From contig DASVBS010000079.1 in NCBI GenBank assembly GCA_036375715.1, positions 85,292-149,291 on the forward strand: a stretch of DNA of 64,000 bases. Direction: 5' to 3'. A program made the translations under genes and the position numbers. Shown in pieces: positions 17,692 through 25,953 of the stretch (the first letter of the stretch is position 1; each line of letters starts with the position of its first letter). The notes below the pieces were generated by a model. The model did not search any database. It saw only the letters and a list, made by a program, of their open reading frames with translations, and was not told the origin of the DNA. The DNA comes from Longimicrobiaceae bacterium (lineage in GTDB: Bacteria; Gemmatimonadota; Gemmatimonadetes; Longimicrobiales; Longimicrobiaceae).

Positions 17692-19563
17692 GTGCCCGTA
17701 GTTGTGAAGCACCTGATTTCCCGCTCCAGAGAGCTGATTGCCACACCCCGTAGGCGCGTGGCGATTCTGCTGGGCATCCTTGTCTCCGCAGCGGTTCTGC
17801 TGGCGGGCCTACGGATCGTGGCGCAGAGCCCCCCGGAGGCACCGTACTCCGCTGTGGCGTCGGCGCTGACCGCCGGCACCGTCGAAGAGGTGGTGGTGGG
17901 CGAAAGCGGATCGCGGCTCAGGGTCACTCTCTCCGAGCCCCTCGTGGTGGGCGAGCGAGAGGCAAGCGTGATCGACGTGCTGGTACCGGGTCGCGCGGTG
18001 ACGCTGGAGGACATGGAGCGGTGGGCGGCTGCGGGTGCCCAGGTGCTGGTGCGTGGCGAATCGGTCGGAAGTCGGGTGGGGCGAGGCGTGGGGCTGGCGC
18101 TGATCATCGGTCTGGGTGTGTTTCTGCTGTTGAGAGTGCAGCGGGGGGCGTTGGCTTCGCGCCGCTTCCGGACCGCGCCTGAGGATCGGAGACTTACGCT
18201 GGCGCAGGTGGGAGGAGCGCGCGAGGCGCGAGCCGACCTGGCTGACGTCATTGCGTACCTCTCCGATCCGGCTCGCTTCCAGGCCATGGGTGCGCGCTGC
18301 CCGAAGGGTGTGCTCCTCGTCGGCCCGCCCGGCACGGGGAAGACCCTGCTGGCGCGCGCGGTGGCGGGGGAGTCGGGTCGGCCAGTGATCATCGCCTCCG
18401 GCTCGGAGTTCACCGAGATGTACGTCGGGGTGGGAGCGCGCCGGGTGCGTGATCTCATCAAGCAGGCGCGGGCCAAGGCGCCGTGCATCGTCTTCATCGA
18501 CGAGTTCGATTCGCTGGGTGGCCGCCGCGGCCGTCCGAATCGAAGCGGGGAGGAGGAGAACACGCTGAACCAGCTCCTCGTGGAGATGGATGGCCTGAGC
18601 GGGAACGAGGGGATCGTCTGGATGGCGGCGACCAACCGCGAGGACATGCTCGATCCCGCCGTGCGGCGGCCGGGCCGCTTCGACCGGGTGGTCGAGGTGG
18701 GGCTACCGGTTGCGTCGGACCGACTGGAGATCCTGCGGATCCATGCCGCCCGTCGCCCGATGGCGAAAGACGTGGATCTCGAGCGGCTGGCTGCCCTCAC
18801 CGTGGGGTATTCCGGGGCGGATCTGGAGAATCTCCTGAACGAAGCGGCCATCATCGCCGTGCAGAGGGGGAACACGGAGATCACCGCCGAGGATGTGGAG
18901 CAGGCGCGTGACAAGATCGCGCTCGGGCGGATCCGGGCGGGCGTGGAGGTGAGCGACGAGGAGCGCCGGCTGGTTGCGCTGCACGAGGCGGGGCACGTGG
19001 TCACTGGTGTGATCGCCTGCCCGCAGGACCGGCTGCACAAGGTGACGATCGAGGCACGGGGCCGCTCGCTTGGCGCGGCGCACTTCGCTCCGGACACCGA
19101 CCGCCACCTCTACTCCCGCAGCTACCTGGAGGGTATCCTGGTGAAGGCGCTGGGTGGCCGTGCGGCGGAGAAGGTTTTCTTGGGAGAGGATGCCGTGACC
19201 TCCGGGGCCGGCGCCGACCTGGTGCACGCTACCCGGGTCGCGCGACAGATGGTCGCCGAGTTCGGGATGAGCGAAGAGGTGGGCCTGCTCAGTGCGTCGC
19301 CTGCGGCCTTCGATGGCGCCCCGAGCGGCGACCTCCAGGCCCGCATCGATGCGGCGGTCCGTTCGCTGCTGAGCCGGCAGATGGACCGAGCGGAAGCGAT
19401 CGTGCGTGAGCACCGCCAGGCAGTGGACGCCCTGGCCCGGGCGCTGGTGCGTCGTCTCGTGCTGGAGGCGTGGGAGGCTTATTCGATCCTGGCCCTGCAC
19501 GGGGTAGAGATTCCGGGCACGGTCCTGAAAGCGGCCTCCAAGGAGGGTCGGGCGGCGGCCTGA
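17692..19563 (+). CDS. FtsH-like ATP-dependent zinc metalloprotease
   Basis: 623 residues from GTG 17692; GTG 17704 is an alternative. Two membrane segments (RVAILLGILVSAAVLLAGL and VGLALIIGLGVFLLLRV) flank a short periplasmic domain. The AAA domain has Walker A GPPGTGKT (from residue 211), Walker B CIVFIDEFDSLG, the second region of homology MAATNREDMLDPAVRRPGRFDR, and the pore motif around EMYVGVGARRVRDL. The M41 peptidase has HEAGH (H431, E432, H435). FtsH degrades misfolded membrane proteins and some regulators. The N-terminus and linker are divergent from housekeeping FtsH, so this may be a second copy. It has no good ribosome binding site. Confidence 0.92.
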   Translation: MPVVVKHLISRSRELIATPRRRVAILLGILVSAAVLLAGLRIVAQSPPEAPYSAVASALTAGTVEEVVVGESGSRLRVTLSEPLVVGEREASVIDVLVPGRAVTLEDMERWAAAGAQVLVRGESVGSRVGRGVGLALIIGLGVFLLLRVQRGALASRRFRTAPEDRRLTLAQVGGAREARADLADVIAYLSDPARFQAMGARCPKGVLLVGPPGTGKTLLARAVAGESGRPVIIASGSEFTEMYVGVGARRVRDLIKQARAKAPCIVFIDEFDSLGGRRGRPNRSGEEENTLNQLLVEMDGLSGNEGIVWMAATNREDMLDPAVRRPGRFDRVVEVGLPVASDRLEILRIHAARRPMAKDVDLERLAALTVGYSGADLENLLNEAAIIAVQRGNTEITAEDVEQARDKIALGRIRAGVEVSDEERRLVALHEAGHVVTGVIACPQDRLHKVTIEARGRSLGAAHFAPDTDRHLYSRSYLEGILVKALGGRAAEKVFLGEDAVTSGAGADLVHATRVARQMVAEFGMSEEVGLLSASPAAFDGAPSGDLQARIDAAVRSLLSRQMDRAEAIVREHRQAVDALARALVRRLVLEAWEAYSILALHGVEIPGTVLKAASKEGRAAA

Positions 19564-19609
19564 GTCCCCCTTCAGCCTGTCCCATCTTGCGGAAGAAGGA
19601 ACGGGCATC

Positions 19610-20194
19610 GTGGCGACGGCGGAGCTGACGCAGCGCGCGCTACTGGAGGATTGTGCGCGCGAGCTGGAAAAGATCAGCGAGGAGGCGCGCCGTTTGGCCG
19701 GGTCGCTGAGCGAGGAGCAGCTGCGCTGGGTTCCGCCCGACGGTGGGTGGAGCGTGGCCCAGATCTTCGATCATCTGGCCAGGGCCAACGGCTCGTACCT
19801 GCCGGGGATCCGCGCAGCGATCGCCCGCCAACGCGGCGATAACACCGCCCGCTCCGGCGCGCCGTGGAAGCCTACCCTATTCGGGCGGATGCTGGTCCGC
19901 TCGCTCGATCCATCCTCCACCCGGGCACTTCCGGCGCCGCGCATCTGGCGCCCCTCCACCGAGGCCTCTCCGCGCGCCCTGGAGGCCTTCCTCGAGAGCC
20001 AGACCGCCATTGCCGAGCTGGTACGCGACGCCGAGGCTATCGACCTCAATCGTGCTCGCCTTTCCTCCCCGGCCAGCCGGTTCATCCGCCTCAACGTCGG
20101 TGACGCTTTCCGCGTCTTTGTCGTGCACGACTGGCGACACCTGGGACAGGTCCGGCGCGTGATGACGCGCGCGGGGTTTCCGGCTACTGGCTAG
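19610..20194 (+). CDS. DinB family protein
   Basis: 194 residues forming the four-helix DinB/YfiT fold: LRWVPPDGGWSVAQIFDHLARANGSYL near the N-terminus and FVVHDWRHLGQVRRVM near the C-terminus provide the family's conserved histidines (HL in helix 2; HDWRH). Many DinB proteins are metal-dependent thiol transferases acting with low-molecular-weight thiols such as mycothiol or bacillithiol; others have no known activity. The start is GTG 19610, preceded by AAGGA. A second, only distantly similar DinB protein is encoded at 21766. Confidence 0.87.
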   Translation: MATAELTQRALLEDCARELEKISEEARRLAGSLSEEQLRWVPPDGGWSVAQIFDHLARANGSYLPGIRAAIARQRGDNTARSGAPWKPTLFGRMLVRSLDPSSTRALPAPRIWRPSTEASPRALEAFLESQTAIAELVRDAEAIDLNRARLSSPASRFIRLNVGDAFRVFVVHDWRHLGQVRRVMTRAGFPATG

Positions 20195-20213
20195 TGCGGC
20201 TCAGTCGGGCAGC

Positions 20214-20284
20214 TCAATAGTAGAGTCCATATCCCACCGAGATATTCGGCCCCGGCCGGGGGCGAACCCACCAGCCGCATCAAG
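20214..20284 (-). pseudogene. Possible C-terminal remnant of an outer-membrane barrel gene
   Basis: On the minus strand a short open stretch ending in TGA at 20214-20216 reads GWWVRPRPGPNISVGYGLYY, which has the look of a final beta-barrel strand ending in aromatics. An in-frame TGA lies a few codons before it, so no intact gene exists. The remaining bases of the gap (20285-20539) hold an unusually AT-rich patch around 20335-20400 and no gene that I can see. The remnant is inferred from about 20 residues only. Confidence 0.28.
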
Positions 20285-20539
20285 GTGGCTTACCGGTGCA
20301 CCTCGTCCTTGCAATCGTCTTCGAACCCGCTATTCAGCGCACGAAACGAAAATTTAGACGATACGGAATCTTTCGCGGCTACATTGTTCGACGGCGCCGT
20401 GAACGGCAGGGCTTGTGTGCTCGAGATAGGAGGGGGTAGGGGACGGAGGCACGCCTGGCGGGGGTGTTGAGGCGAGCACGGATCCTGCGCGGAAGGTCTT
20501 ACCCCATGCTCGACATTCACCGGAGAGATCTCACCACCG

Positions 20540-20893
20540 ATGGACTTGACCCGTACCGCGCAGATGCACAATCTCAGAGACTTTCGCCCCGACGTCCGAC
20601 TCGCGATCGAGCAACTCCACCGAGCCGGTTTCGATGGCGAGGCTTACGTGCTCGCGTCGGCGCTGGAGGGGGCCTACAGCTCCGCGCTGGAGATGGTGCA
20701 GGCGATCGCGGGTGCCGTCCGACGAGTGGAGCGGACTCTGGGGGCCGACGCCCCGCGAGAGGTCCGTGCTTCCTTCCGGCGAGCGCTGGAGGAGGTGGCG
20801 CGGGTCGTTGTCGTCCTGGGTGCGAGCCAGCGCGACCCTGGTGACGCGGGGACGCTTGCCCCTCCCGACGCATCGCCGTGCTCATCCAGCTGA
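20540..20893 (+). CDS. Small helical protein of unknown function
   Basis: 117 residues that I do not recognise. The sequence is helical (VRLAIEQLHRAGFDGEAYVL, then ALEMVQAIAGAVRRVERTLG), without membrane segment or signal. The last 16 bases overlap the start of the arginase-fold gene in another frame, which suggests translational coupling. The third-position G/C bias fits a real gene. The tail after residue about 95 is Pro/Ser-rich and may be disordered. Confidence 0.6.
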   Translation: MDLTRTAQMHNLRDFRPDVRLAIEQLHRAGFDGEAYVLASALEGAYSSALEMVQAIAGAVRRVERTLGADAPREVRASFRRALEEVARVVVVLGASQRDPGDAGTLAPPDASPCSSS

Positions 20894-21720
20894 TTCTGGT
20901 CGACAACGATTCGGGTCGGACGGCAGCCCGCATGGGGCGCGGCCCTGAACAGATCCTGGGGGGTGGCGCGGCCGAGCGACTTCGCTCGGTCGGGCACCAG
21001 GTGGAGACGATCCGCGTCGAGTCGCGCGATGCGTTTCCGCTCGAGATCGCCACCGGATTCGAGCTGGCGCGGAGCCTGGCCCGACAGGTCCGGATGGCGA
21101 CGCGCCAGCGAAGGTTCCCGATCGTGCTGGCCGGCAACTGCCTGGCGTCGCTCGGGGTTGTCGCGGGATATCCTCCCGGGCGCACCGGGCTGGTCTGGCT
21201 GGACGCGCACGCGGACCTGCAAACCCCTGAAACGACCGCGAGCGGCTTTCTGGACGGGATGGCGCTCGCCACGATCCTGGGCCTTTGCTGGACGCGCCTC
21301 GCGACCTCCCTTCAGGGATTTCGGCCAGTGTCCGCCCCGGACGTGCTCCTGCTCGGTGCTCGCGACCTCGAGGAGGCGGAACTGCGCAGAATCGAGGATC
21401 TGGGGATCTACTGGCGGGATGCGCGCGGCTTGCGCGGCGACTATGCCGGCGTCAGGGCGGCCCTGGAGGAGCTCGGCAGCAGGGTCGATCACGTGCACCT
21501 GCACGTCGACCTGGACGTGCTCGATCCGGAGGCCGTCGCTCCGGCGAACGCCTTCGCCGCGCCTGACGGTCTGCGGCTGGAGGAAGTGATCGGCTTGGTC
21601 GGGGACGTCCACGCCCTCGGGCTGGGTTCTGTGACCCTGTCGTCCTACGATCCCGCCGCCGATCCTGAGGGTCGCATCGTGGACGCAGCGATTTCGATTC
21701 TGGAAGCCATCTGCCGGTGA
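20878..21720 (+). CDS. Arginase/ureohydrolase-fold family protein, atypical active site
   Basis: 280 residues from GTG 20878. The ureohydrolase (arginase, agmatinase) fold is shown by WLDAHADLQTP (D109, H111, D113) and HVDLDVLDP (D211, D213), which are four of the usual manganese ligands plus a bridging aspartate. The first ligand motif, normally GGDHS with a ligand histidine, reads AGNCLASLG here (C88 in the histidine's place), and the catalytic-site SGxxHG loop reads SGFLDG (D126). So the metal site is probably altered and arginine hydrolysis cannot be assumed. It overlaps the upstream small gene by 16 bases and is followed by a DinB gene 45 bases on. Confidence 0.85.
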   Translation: MLIQLILVDNDSGRTAARMGRGPEQILGGGAAERLRSVGHQVETIRVESRDAFPLEIATGFELARSLARQVRMATRQRRFPIVLAGNCLASLGVVAGYPPGRTGLVWLDAHADLQTPETTASGFLDGMALATILGLCWTRLATSLQGFRPVSAPDVLLLGARDLEEAELRRIEDLGIYWRDARGLRGDYAGVRAALEELGSRVDHVHLHVDLDVLDPEAVAPANAFAAPDGLRLEEVIGLVGDVHALGLGSVTLSSYDPAADPEGRIVDAAISILEAICR

Positions 21721-21765
21721 ACGCTCGCCGGCTCTTCGCACCGCTAACCACAAAGCGAACGGTCC

Positions 21766-22353
21766 ATGGCCATGCCCTTCGCGCTGACCCCTCCCGAAGC
21801 GGGCGAGTTCGCGCCATCCTTCGGCCGCTACATCGACATGGTTCGCGGCTCCGACCTGCGCGAGGTCCTGGCCTCGCAGCCCGACGCCCTGCGAGCGACG
21901 GGGGCCGGCCTGTCGGAAGGCGAAGCCCTCCGTCGCTACGCGGAGGGGAAGTGGAGCGTGAAAGAAGTAGTCGGTCACCTCAACGACACCGAGCGCGTCT
22001 TCTCCTACCGCGCCTTGCGCATCGCCCGGGGCGACGCCACTCCGCTGCCCGCCTTCGATGAGAACGCCTACGTGGAAATGGCCGGGTTCGACCGCCGCCC
22101 GCTGGGTGACCTCATCGACGAGTTTGAGACGGTACGCCGGCAGACGCTGTCGCTCCTCGCCGGGCTCGACGAGGAGGGCTGGCGCCGCATCGGGGTCGCG
22201 AGCGGAAAGCCCATCAGCACCCGCGCGCTCTTCTACATCACCGCCGGGCACGCTCGCCATCACCTGCGCCTGCTCGAAAGCCGCTACGGGCTGCGAATTC
22301 CCGACAGCGAACGCGGAGTCACGGCGGATCCGCCCTACGAGACGGCCGGATAA
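21766..22353 (+). CDS. DinB superfamily protein
   Basis: 195 residues. The DinB_2 pattern is plain: YAEGKWSVKEVVGHLNDTERVF with the first histidine, and the C-terminal ITAGHARHHLRLLESRYG with the HxxHH cluster that completes the metal site. ATG 21766 is followed by a second in-frame ATG after one codon. It may be co-transcribed with the arginase-fold gene (45-base gap). The enzymatic role is unknown; metal-dependent thiol transferase is the best-known activity of the fold. Confidence 0.88.
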   Translation: MAMPFALTPPEAGEFAPSFGRYIDMVRGSDLREVLASQPDALRATGAGLSEGEALRRYAEGKWSVKEVVGHLNDTERVFSYRALRIARGDATPLPAFDENAYVEMAGFDRRPLGDLIDEFETVRRQTLSLLAGLDEEGWRRIGVASGKPISTRALFYITAGHARHHLRLLESRYGLRIPDSERGVTADPPYETAG

Positions 22354-22413
22354 CGTAACCCGGATCAGGCCGGATGGCGTAGCGCAGTGCCGCGGCGGGA
22401 GTGGGAGTGCACC

Positions 22414-23907
22414 TCAGCCTTTGAGCACCCCCAGGGGCTTCAGGCGCGCGACTTTGCGGGCAATTCCGGCGCGGTGCACCACCTCTACCACCTCGGCTAC
22501 GTCCTTGTAGGCCTCCGGTATCTCCTCGGCCACCGTGGCGAAGGAGGCGGCGCGCACTTCGACGCCGCGTTGGCGGAACTCGTCGCGCAGGTTGCGACCC
22601 CTCACGGCTTTCTTCGCCTGGTTACGGCTCATGCGGCGGCCGGCCCCGTGGCAGGTGGAGCCGAAGGTCTCTCGATAGCCCGTCTCGGTTCCCACCAGCA
22701 CAAAGGAGTAGCGCGCCATATCGCCGGGGATCAGGACCGGCTGCCCCAGCTTGCGGTACGCCTCCGGGACCTCGAGGTGGCCCGGCGGGAAAGCCCGGGT
22801 GGCCCCCTTACGGTGCACGCAGAGGCGGCGAGCCTGCCCGTCTACCTCGTGCGTCTCCCACTTGGCGATGTTGTGCGCCACGTCGTAGACCAGCGAGATC
22901 CCCAGCTCCTCCCACGGTCGCTCGAAGACGCGCGCGAAGGCCTCGCGGACGCGGTACGCCATCATCTGGCGGTTGCCGAAGGCGAAATTGGCGGCGGCGT
23001 TCATCGCCCCCAGGTAGCGCTGCGCCTCCGGGGAGTCCAGCGGCGCGCAGGCGAGCTGCCGGTCGGGAAGCTCGATCCCGTAGCGTACCGCCGCCTGCAT
23101 CATCGTGTGGAGGAAGTCGTCGCAGACCTGGTAGCCGAGTCCTCGGGAGCCGGAATGGATCAGAACCGTGACTGTGCCGGGCTGCAGGCGGAGGCGCTCG
23201 GCGGCCGCCGCATCGTAGACCTCGTCCACGCACCCCACCTCGATGAAGTGGTTGCCCGATCCCACTGTCCCGAGTTGGTCGCGCCCCCGTTCCAGCGCGC
23301 GGGGGCTCACCTGCTCGGGATCGGCGCCAGGAAGCGCACCGCCCCCTTCGATGTGGGCCAGGTCGTCCGTTGTGCCGAAGCCCCGCCTGACGGCCCAGCC
23401 GGCCCCCTCCACCAGTACCGCCCGCACCTCCGCGTCGCTCAGCTCGAATCCGCGGTAGTGGCTGCCCACGCCGGCCGGAACGTCGCGCATGATCTGGTTC
23501 ATGAGCGCCTCTAGCCGGGGTCGCACCTCCTGCTCCGTGAGATCCGAGCGCAGCAAACGCACGCCGCAGTTGATGTCGTAGCCGACGCCGCCCGGGCTCA
23601 CCACACCGCCCTGCTCCGGGTCGAAAGCCGCCACCCCGCCGATGGCGAAGCCGTACCCCCAGTGGATGTCCGGCATGGCGAGCGAGCGCCCCACGATGCC
23701 CGGCAGGCAGGCGACGTTGGCGACCTGCTGCACCGCCGGGTCGCGGCGGATGTCTTCGATGAGCACCCGATCGGCGTAGATCAACCCCTCCACCCGCATC
23801 TTCCCCTGCCGGGGGATCACCCACCGATACTCGTCGAGCTGCCGCAGGTCAGGCACCTCCGTGCCACGGGTGTGGACTTCCGCCGTCGGATCGCGAACCA
23901 CGCTCAT
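22414..23907 (-). CDS. rtcB: RtcB family RNA-splicing ligase
   Basis: 497 residues, near the usual 480. RtcB joins RNA 2',3'-cyclic phosphate or 3'-phosphate ends to 5'-OH ends using GTP and Mn2+. Family motifs present: MPDIHWGYGFAIGGVAAFD, SPGGVGYDINCGVRLL (metal-binding Asp and Cys), VGSGNHFIEVG, IHSGSRGLGYQV, and the C-terminal TCHGAGRRMSR containing the histidine that is guanylylated. It lies directly downstream of the universal stress protein gene (21-base gap), so they are probably co-transcribed. Its activator archease is encoded at 28105-28560 rather than next door. Confidence 0.96.
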   Translation of the reverse strand: MSVVRDPTAEVHTRGTEVPDLRQLDEYRWVIPRQGKMRVEGLIYADRVLIEDIRRDPAVQQVANVACLPGIVGRSLAMPDIHWGYGFAIGGVAAFDPEQGGVVSPGGVGYDINCGVRLLRSDLTEQEVRPRLEALMNQIMRDVPAGVGSHYRGFELSDAEVRAVLVEGAGWAVRRGFGTTDDLAHIEGGGALPGADPEQVSPRALERGRDQLGTVGSGNHFIEVGCVDEVYDAAAAERLRLQPGTVTVLIHSGSRGLGYQVCDDFLHTMMQAAVRYGIELPDRQLACAPLDSPEAQRYLGAMNAAANFAFGNRQMMAYRVREAFARVFERPWEELGISLVYDVAHNIAKWETHEVDGQARRLCVHRKGATRAFPPGHLEVPEAYRKLGQPVLIPGDMARYSFVLVGTETGYRETFGSTCHGAGRRMSRNQAKKAVRGRNLRDEFRQRGVEVRAASFATVAEEIPEAYKDVAEVVEVVHRAGIARKVARLKPLGVLKG

Positions 23908-23928
23908 GCTTACCTCCCTCTGCTCAGC

Positions 23929-24828
23929 CTACCCGCCCCTGTCTTCCTCCGCTCGGAGTCGCGGTGGCACGATCAGCACCGAGCACTCCGCACGGCGCAC
24001 CAGCCGGGTGGAGACGCTGCCGATCAGCAGGCGCCCGAGGAATCCGCGGCCATGCCGGCCGGCGGTGATGAGCTCCACCTCGAGTCGCTGGGCCAAGCGC
24101 AGCAACTCGGGGGCCGGCTCTCCCTGCAGGGCGTGCGTCCAGATGGTTGCCCTGCCCGTGGCCGCGAGCTCCCGCCGACGCTCCTCCAGACTCGCCCGTA
24201 CACTCTCCAGGGTGCGGTCCAGCCAGTCGCCCGTCATCAGCCCGGCATCCGTGGGAGGCATCCGCAGGACGTGCGCGAGGTGCAGCTCCCCGCCGGGCTC
24301 CAGCAGGTCGAGCGCCCAGATTCCTGCCTCACGGCTGAGCTCGCTGAAGTCCTCCGCAACCAGCGCCCGCTTCGGAAGGTTCCGTGCCTCGGGGTGCGCG
24401 GCGAGTACCGGGGCATGAGCGAGCTGCATCACCCGCAGCGCCGTCTCTCCGCCGGACCAGCGCTCGGCGCGACCATGTTGGCCCAACCCCAGCAGGATCA
24501 GTGCGGCGCCGTGCTCGCGCGCCGTGTCCGCGATCACCTCGGCGGGGGAGCCTACCTCCACCTTCACCCTCCAGCTCCGCGCCTTGCTCCCTAGTTCGGC
24601 AAGTTGAGCCTCCACGGCCTCCCGGAGCCGCTGCATGCCGAGCCGCTCGAGCTCGAGCTGGATTTCGGCCATCCTCTCTGGAGCCGCAACGTCGTAGAGC
24701 AGTAGCGGTTCCTGCACCGCGAGCACGAGCGGAGACCGCATGCCTCTTCTAACCAAGCCGAGCGCCAGGTGCAGCGCTCCCCTCGCCTCGTCGGTGCCGT
24801 CCGTCGCCACCAGCAGATGTCTGTCCAT
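23929..24828 (-). CDS. Tandem universal stress protein (two UspA domains)
   Basis: 299 residues, two UspA folds back to back: residues 1-145 (HLLVATDGTDEARGALHLAL) and 150-290 (KRALVAEDFSELSREAGIWAL). The second domain keeps the nucleotide-binding GRHGRGFLGRLLIGSVSTRL signature and ends in SVLIVPP; the first has the degenerate GLGQHGRAERWSGGETALRV. Such tandem proteins bind ATP and help survival under starvation or oxidative stress. It is divergent from hsp20 across a 313-base gap and upstream of rtcB on the same strand. Confidence 0.9.
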   Translation of the reverse strand: MDRHLLVATDGTDEARGALHLALGLVRRGMRSPLVLAVQEPLLLYDVAAPERMAEIQLELERLGMQRLREAVEAQLAELGSKARSWRVKVEVGSPAEVIADTAREHGAALILLGLGQHGRAERWSGGETALRVMQLAHAPVLAAHPEARNLPKRALVAEDFSELSREAGIWALDLLEPGGELHLAHVLRMPPTDAGLMTGDWLDRTLESVRASLEERRRELAATGRATIWTHALQGEPAPELLRLAQRLEVELITAGRHGRGFLGRLLIGSVSTRLVRRAECSVLIVPPRLRAEEDRGG

Positions 24829-25141
24829 GGCCGTCCTCCCGAGTGCACGCCACTACCGACCGATTCTGCTTCAACTTGCACATCGCTTGCGGTAGAGCCA
24901 TCGGGGAGATCCGGACTCCCCTGTCGGGGAGAGCCGCCTGAACTCCGCGGCTCGTCGGGCGCCACTCTACCCCGATTTCCATCTGCAACACCCGGGCTGA
25001 GAGGAGGCCTGTAAGCGATCGAAGATCTCCCCACATGAAGTGCCGGCCCTCCCCGACTGAAGTCGTTCTGTGCACACGGCAACTTGGGCTGTCGGGGGCA
25101 ATGGCGCCCCCGGTATAGAGCACCTTTTCCAGGAGGTCAAA
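24829..25141. promoter_or_regulatory. Divergent usp/hsp20 control region with SD hairpin
   Basis: No gene seen. It should carry promoters for the universal stress gene (leftward) and hsp20 (rightward). I find no CIRCE-type repeat. Near hsp20 a GC hairpin (GGGGGC 25095-25100 with GCCCCC 25106-25111) precedes a second small hairpin in which ACCTT (25122-25126) pairs with GAGGT (25133-25137), covering the Shine-Dalgarno AGGAGG of hsp20. This could act as a temperature-sensitive translation switch, but the stem is only five base pairs, including one G-U. Confidence 0.4.
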
Positions 25142-25594
25142 ATGGCACTGGTGAAACGCAACGATTTCCCGCTACGTGGGCCTTTTCAGGAGTTGGCGGA
25201 CCTGCGGCGGCGCATGTTCCAACTCTTCGAGGAGCCTTTTGCGCTACCGACGTTCCGCGAGCAGGTGGGCTGGATGCCCGACGTGGACATCGTTGAGACC
25301 GACGGGGAAATCGTGGTCAAGGCGGAGCTGCCGGGCATGAACAAGGAGGACGTGGATGTCGAGATCGACGGAAATGTCCTCACCCTCAAAGGGGAGAAAC
25401 GGGAAGAGAAGGAGGAGAAGGAGAAAGAGCGGTACCTCTACGAGTGCAACTACGGCGCTTTCCAGCGCTCCTTCACGCTGCCTACGGAGGTGAACGCCGA
25501 CGCCGTGAAAGCCGAGTTCAAGAACGGAGTGTTGAAGATCACGCTCCCCAAGACCGGCGAGCCGCGCGGTAAGAAGATCAACATCGCCGGCTGA
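25142..25594 (+). CDS. Hsp20/alpha-crystallin small heat-shock protein
   Basis: 150 residues. The alpha-crystallin domain runs from VDIVETDGEIVVKAELPGMN to VKAEFKNGVLKITLPK, with the A-x-x-x-NGVL motif near the end, a charged loop (REEKEEKEKERYLYE) and a C-terminal KKINIAG. Small heat-shock proteins hold unfolding proteins for refolding by ATP-dependent chaperones. ATG 25142 follows AGGAGG at 25131-25136 with ideal spacing. Its neighbours (universal stress protein, RtcB) agree with a stress-response role. Confidence 0.95.
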   Translation: MALVKRNDFPLRGPFQELADLRRRMFQLFEEPFALPTFREQVGWMPDVDIVETDGEIVVKAELPGMNKEDVDVEIDGNVLTLKGEKREEKEEKEKERYLYECNYGAFQRSFTLPTEVNADAVKAEFKNGVLKITLPKTGEPRGKKINIAG

Positions 25595-25953
25595 TCTCGG
25601 CGCCGGCGATTCGATCCGTACCCGGTCGTTGCCGGGACGAAAGCGATCGCTGAGGCGATCGCGCGCCGTCACGAGGAGCTCCGGGCCATCACCCGGCGAG
25701 AGGGGATCCTCTGGCGGACACTCGAGCCCCGGCGTCCTGCCGGCTGATCCGGCGGACGGGGGCGGTTGGACGGAAACCCGGGCGTTTCACCGTTGAGCGG
25801 GTGGAGCGCCCTTTGCTCGTCCGCCCTTTGCAGGGCGAGGGTAGTAGAAGTTTGACGGCCCTGAATCGATACTGGCCGGCGCGGATTTCGCTTGATAAGG
25901 TTTGCTGCGAAGCGTAGGAAAGTGTGCGCGGTACCCACGATCAGGAGGTTGTC
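25595..25953. other. Gap after hsp20
   Basis: No independent gene with a start codon. Directly after the hsp20 TGA the same frame stays open for another 50 codons to TGA at 25744-25746, with about 78% G/C at third positions, which looks coding-like. The palindromic octamer GCGATCGC occurs twice around 25645-25663. The right part (25750-25950) holds a TTGACG and AT-rich stretches, perhaps promoter material for the phosphatidyltransferase gene, but I cannot place boxes with confidence. Confidence 0.3.

Noticed and set aside
15724..17712. 662-codon minus-strand frame opposite the M56 gene
   Set aside because: No domain or signal features and a biased Arg/Gly/His composition; the plus-strand M56 protein with its zinc motif and repeats is clearly the real gene.
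17646..19097. 483-codon minus-strand frame opposite the FtsH-like gene
   Set aside because: Ser/Arg/Thr-rich shadow of a well-supported AAA protease.
25640..25665. Two copies of GCGATCGC, resembling the cyanobacterial HIP1 octamer
   Set aside because: Only two copies, and nothing else in the window suggests cyanobacterial DNA; expected occasionally at this GC content.
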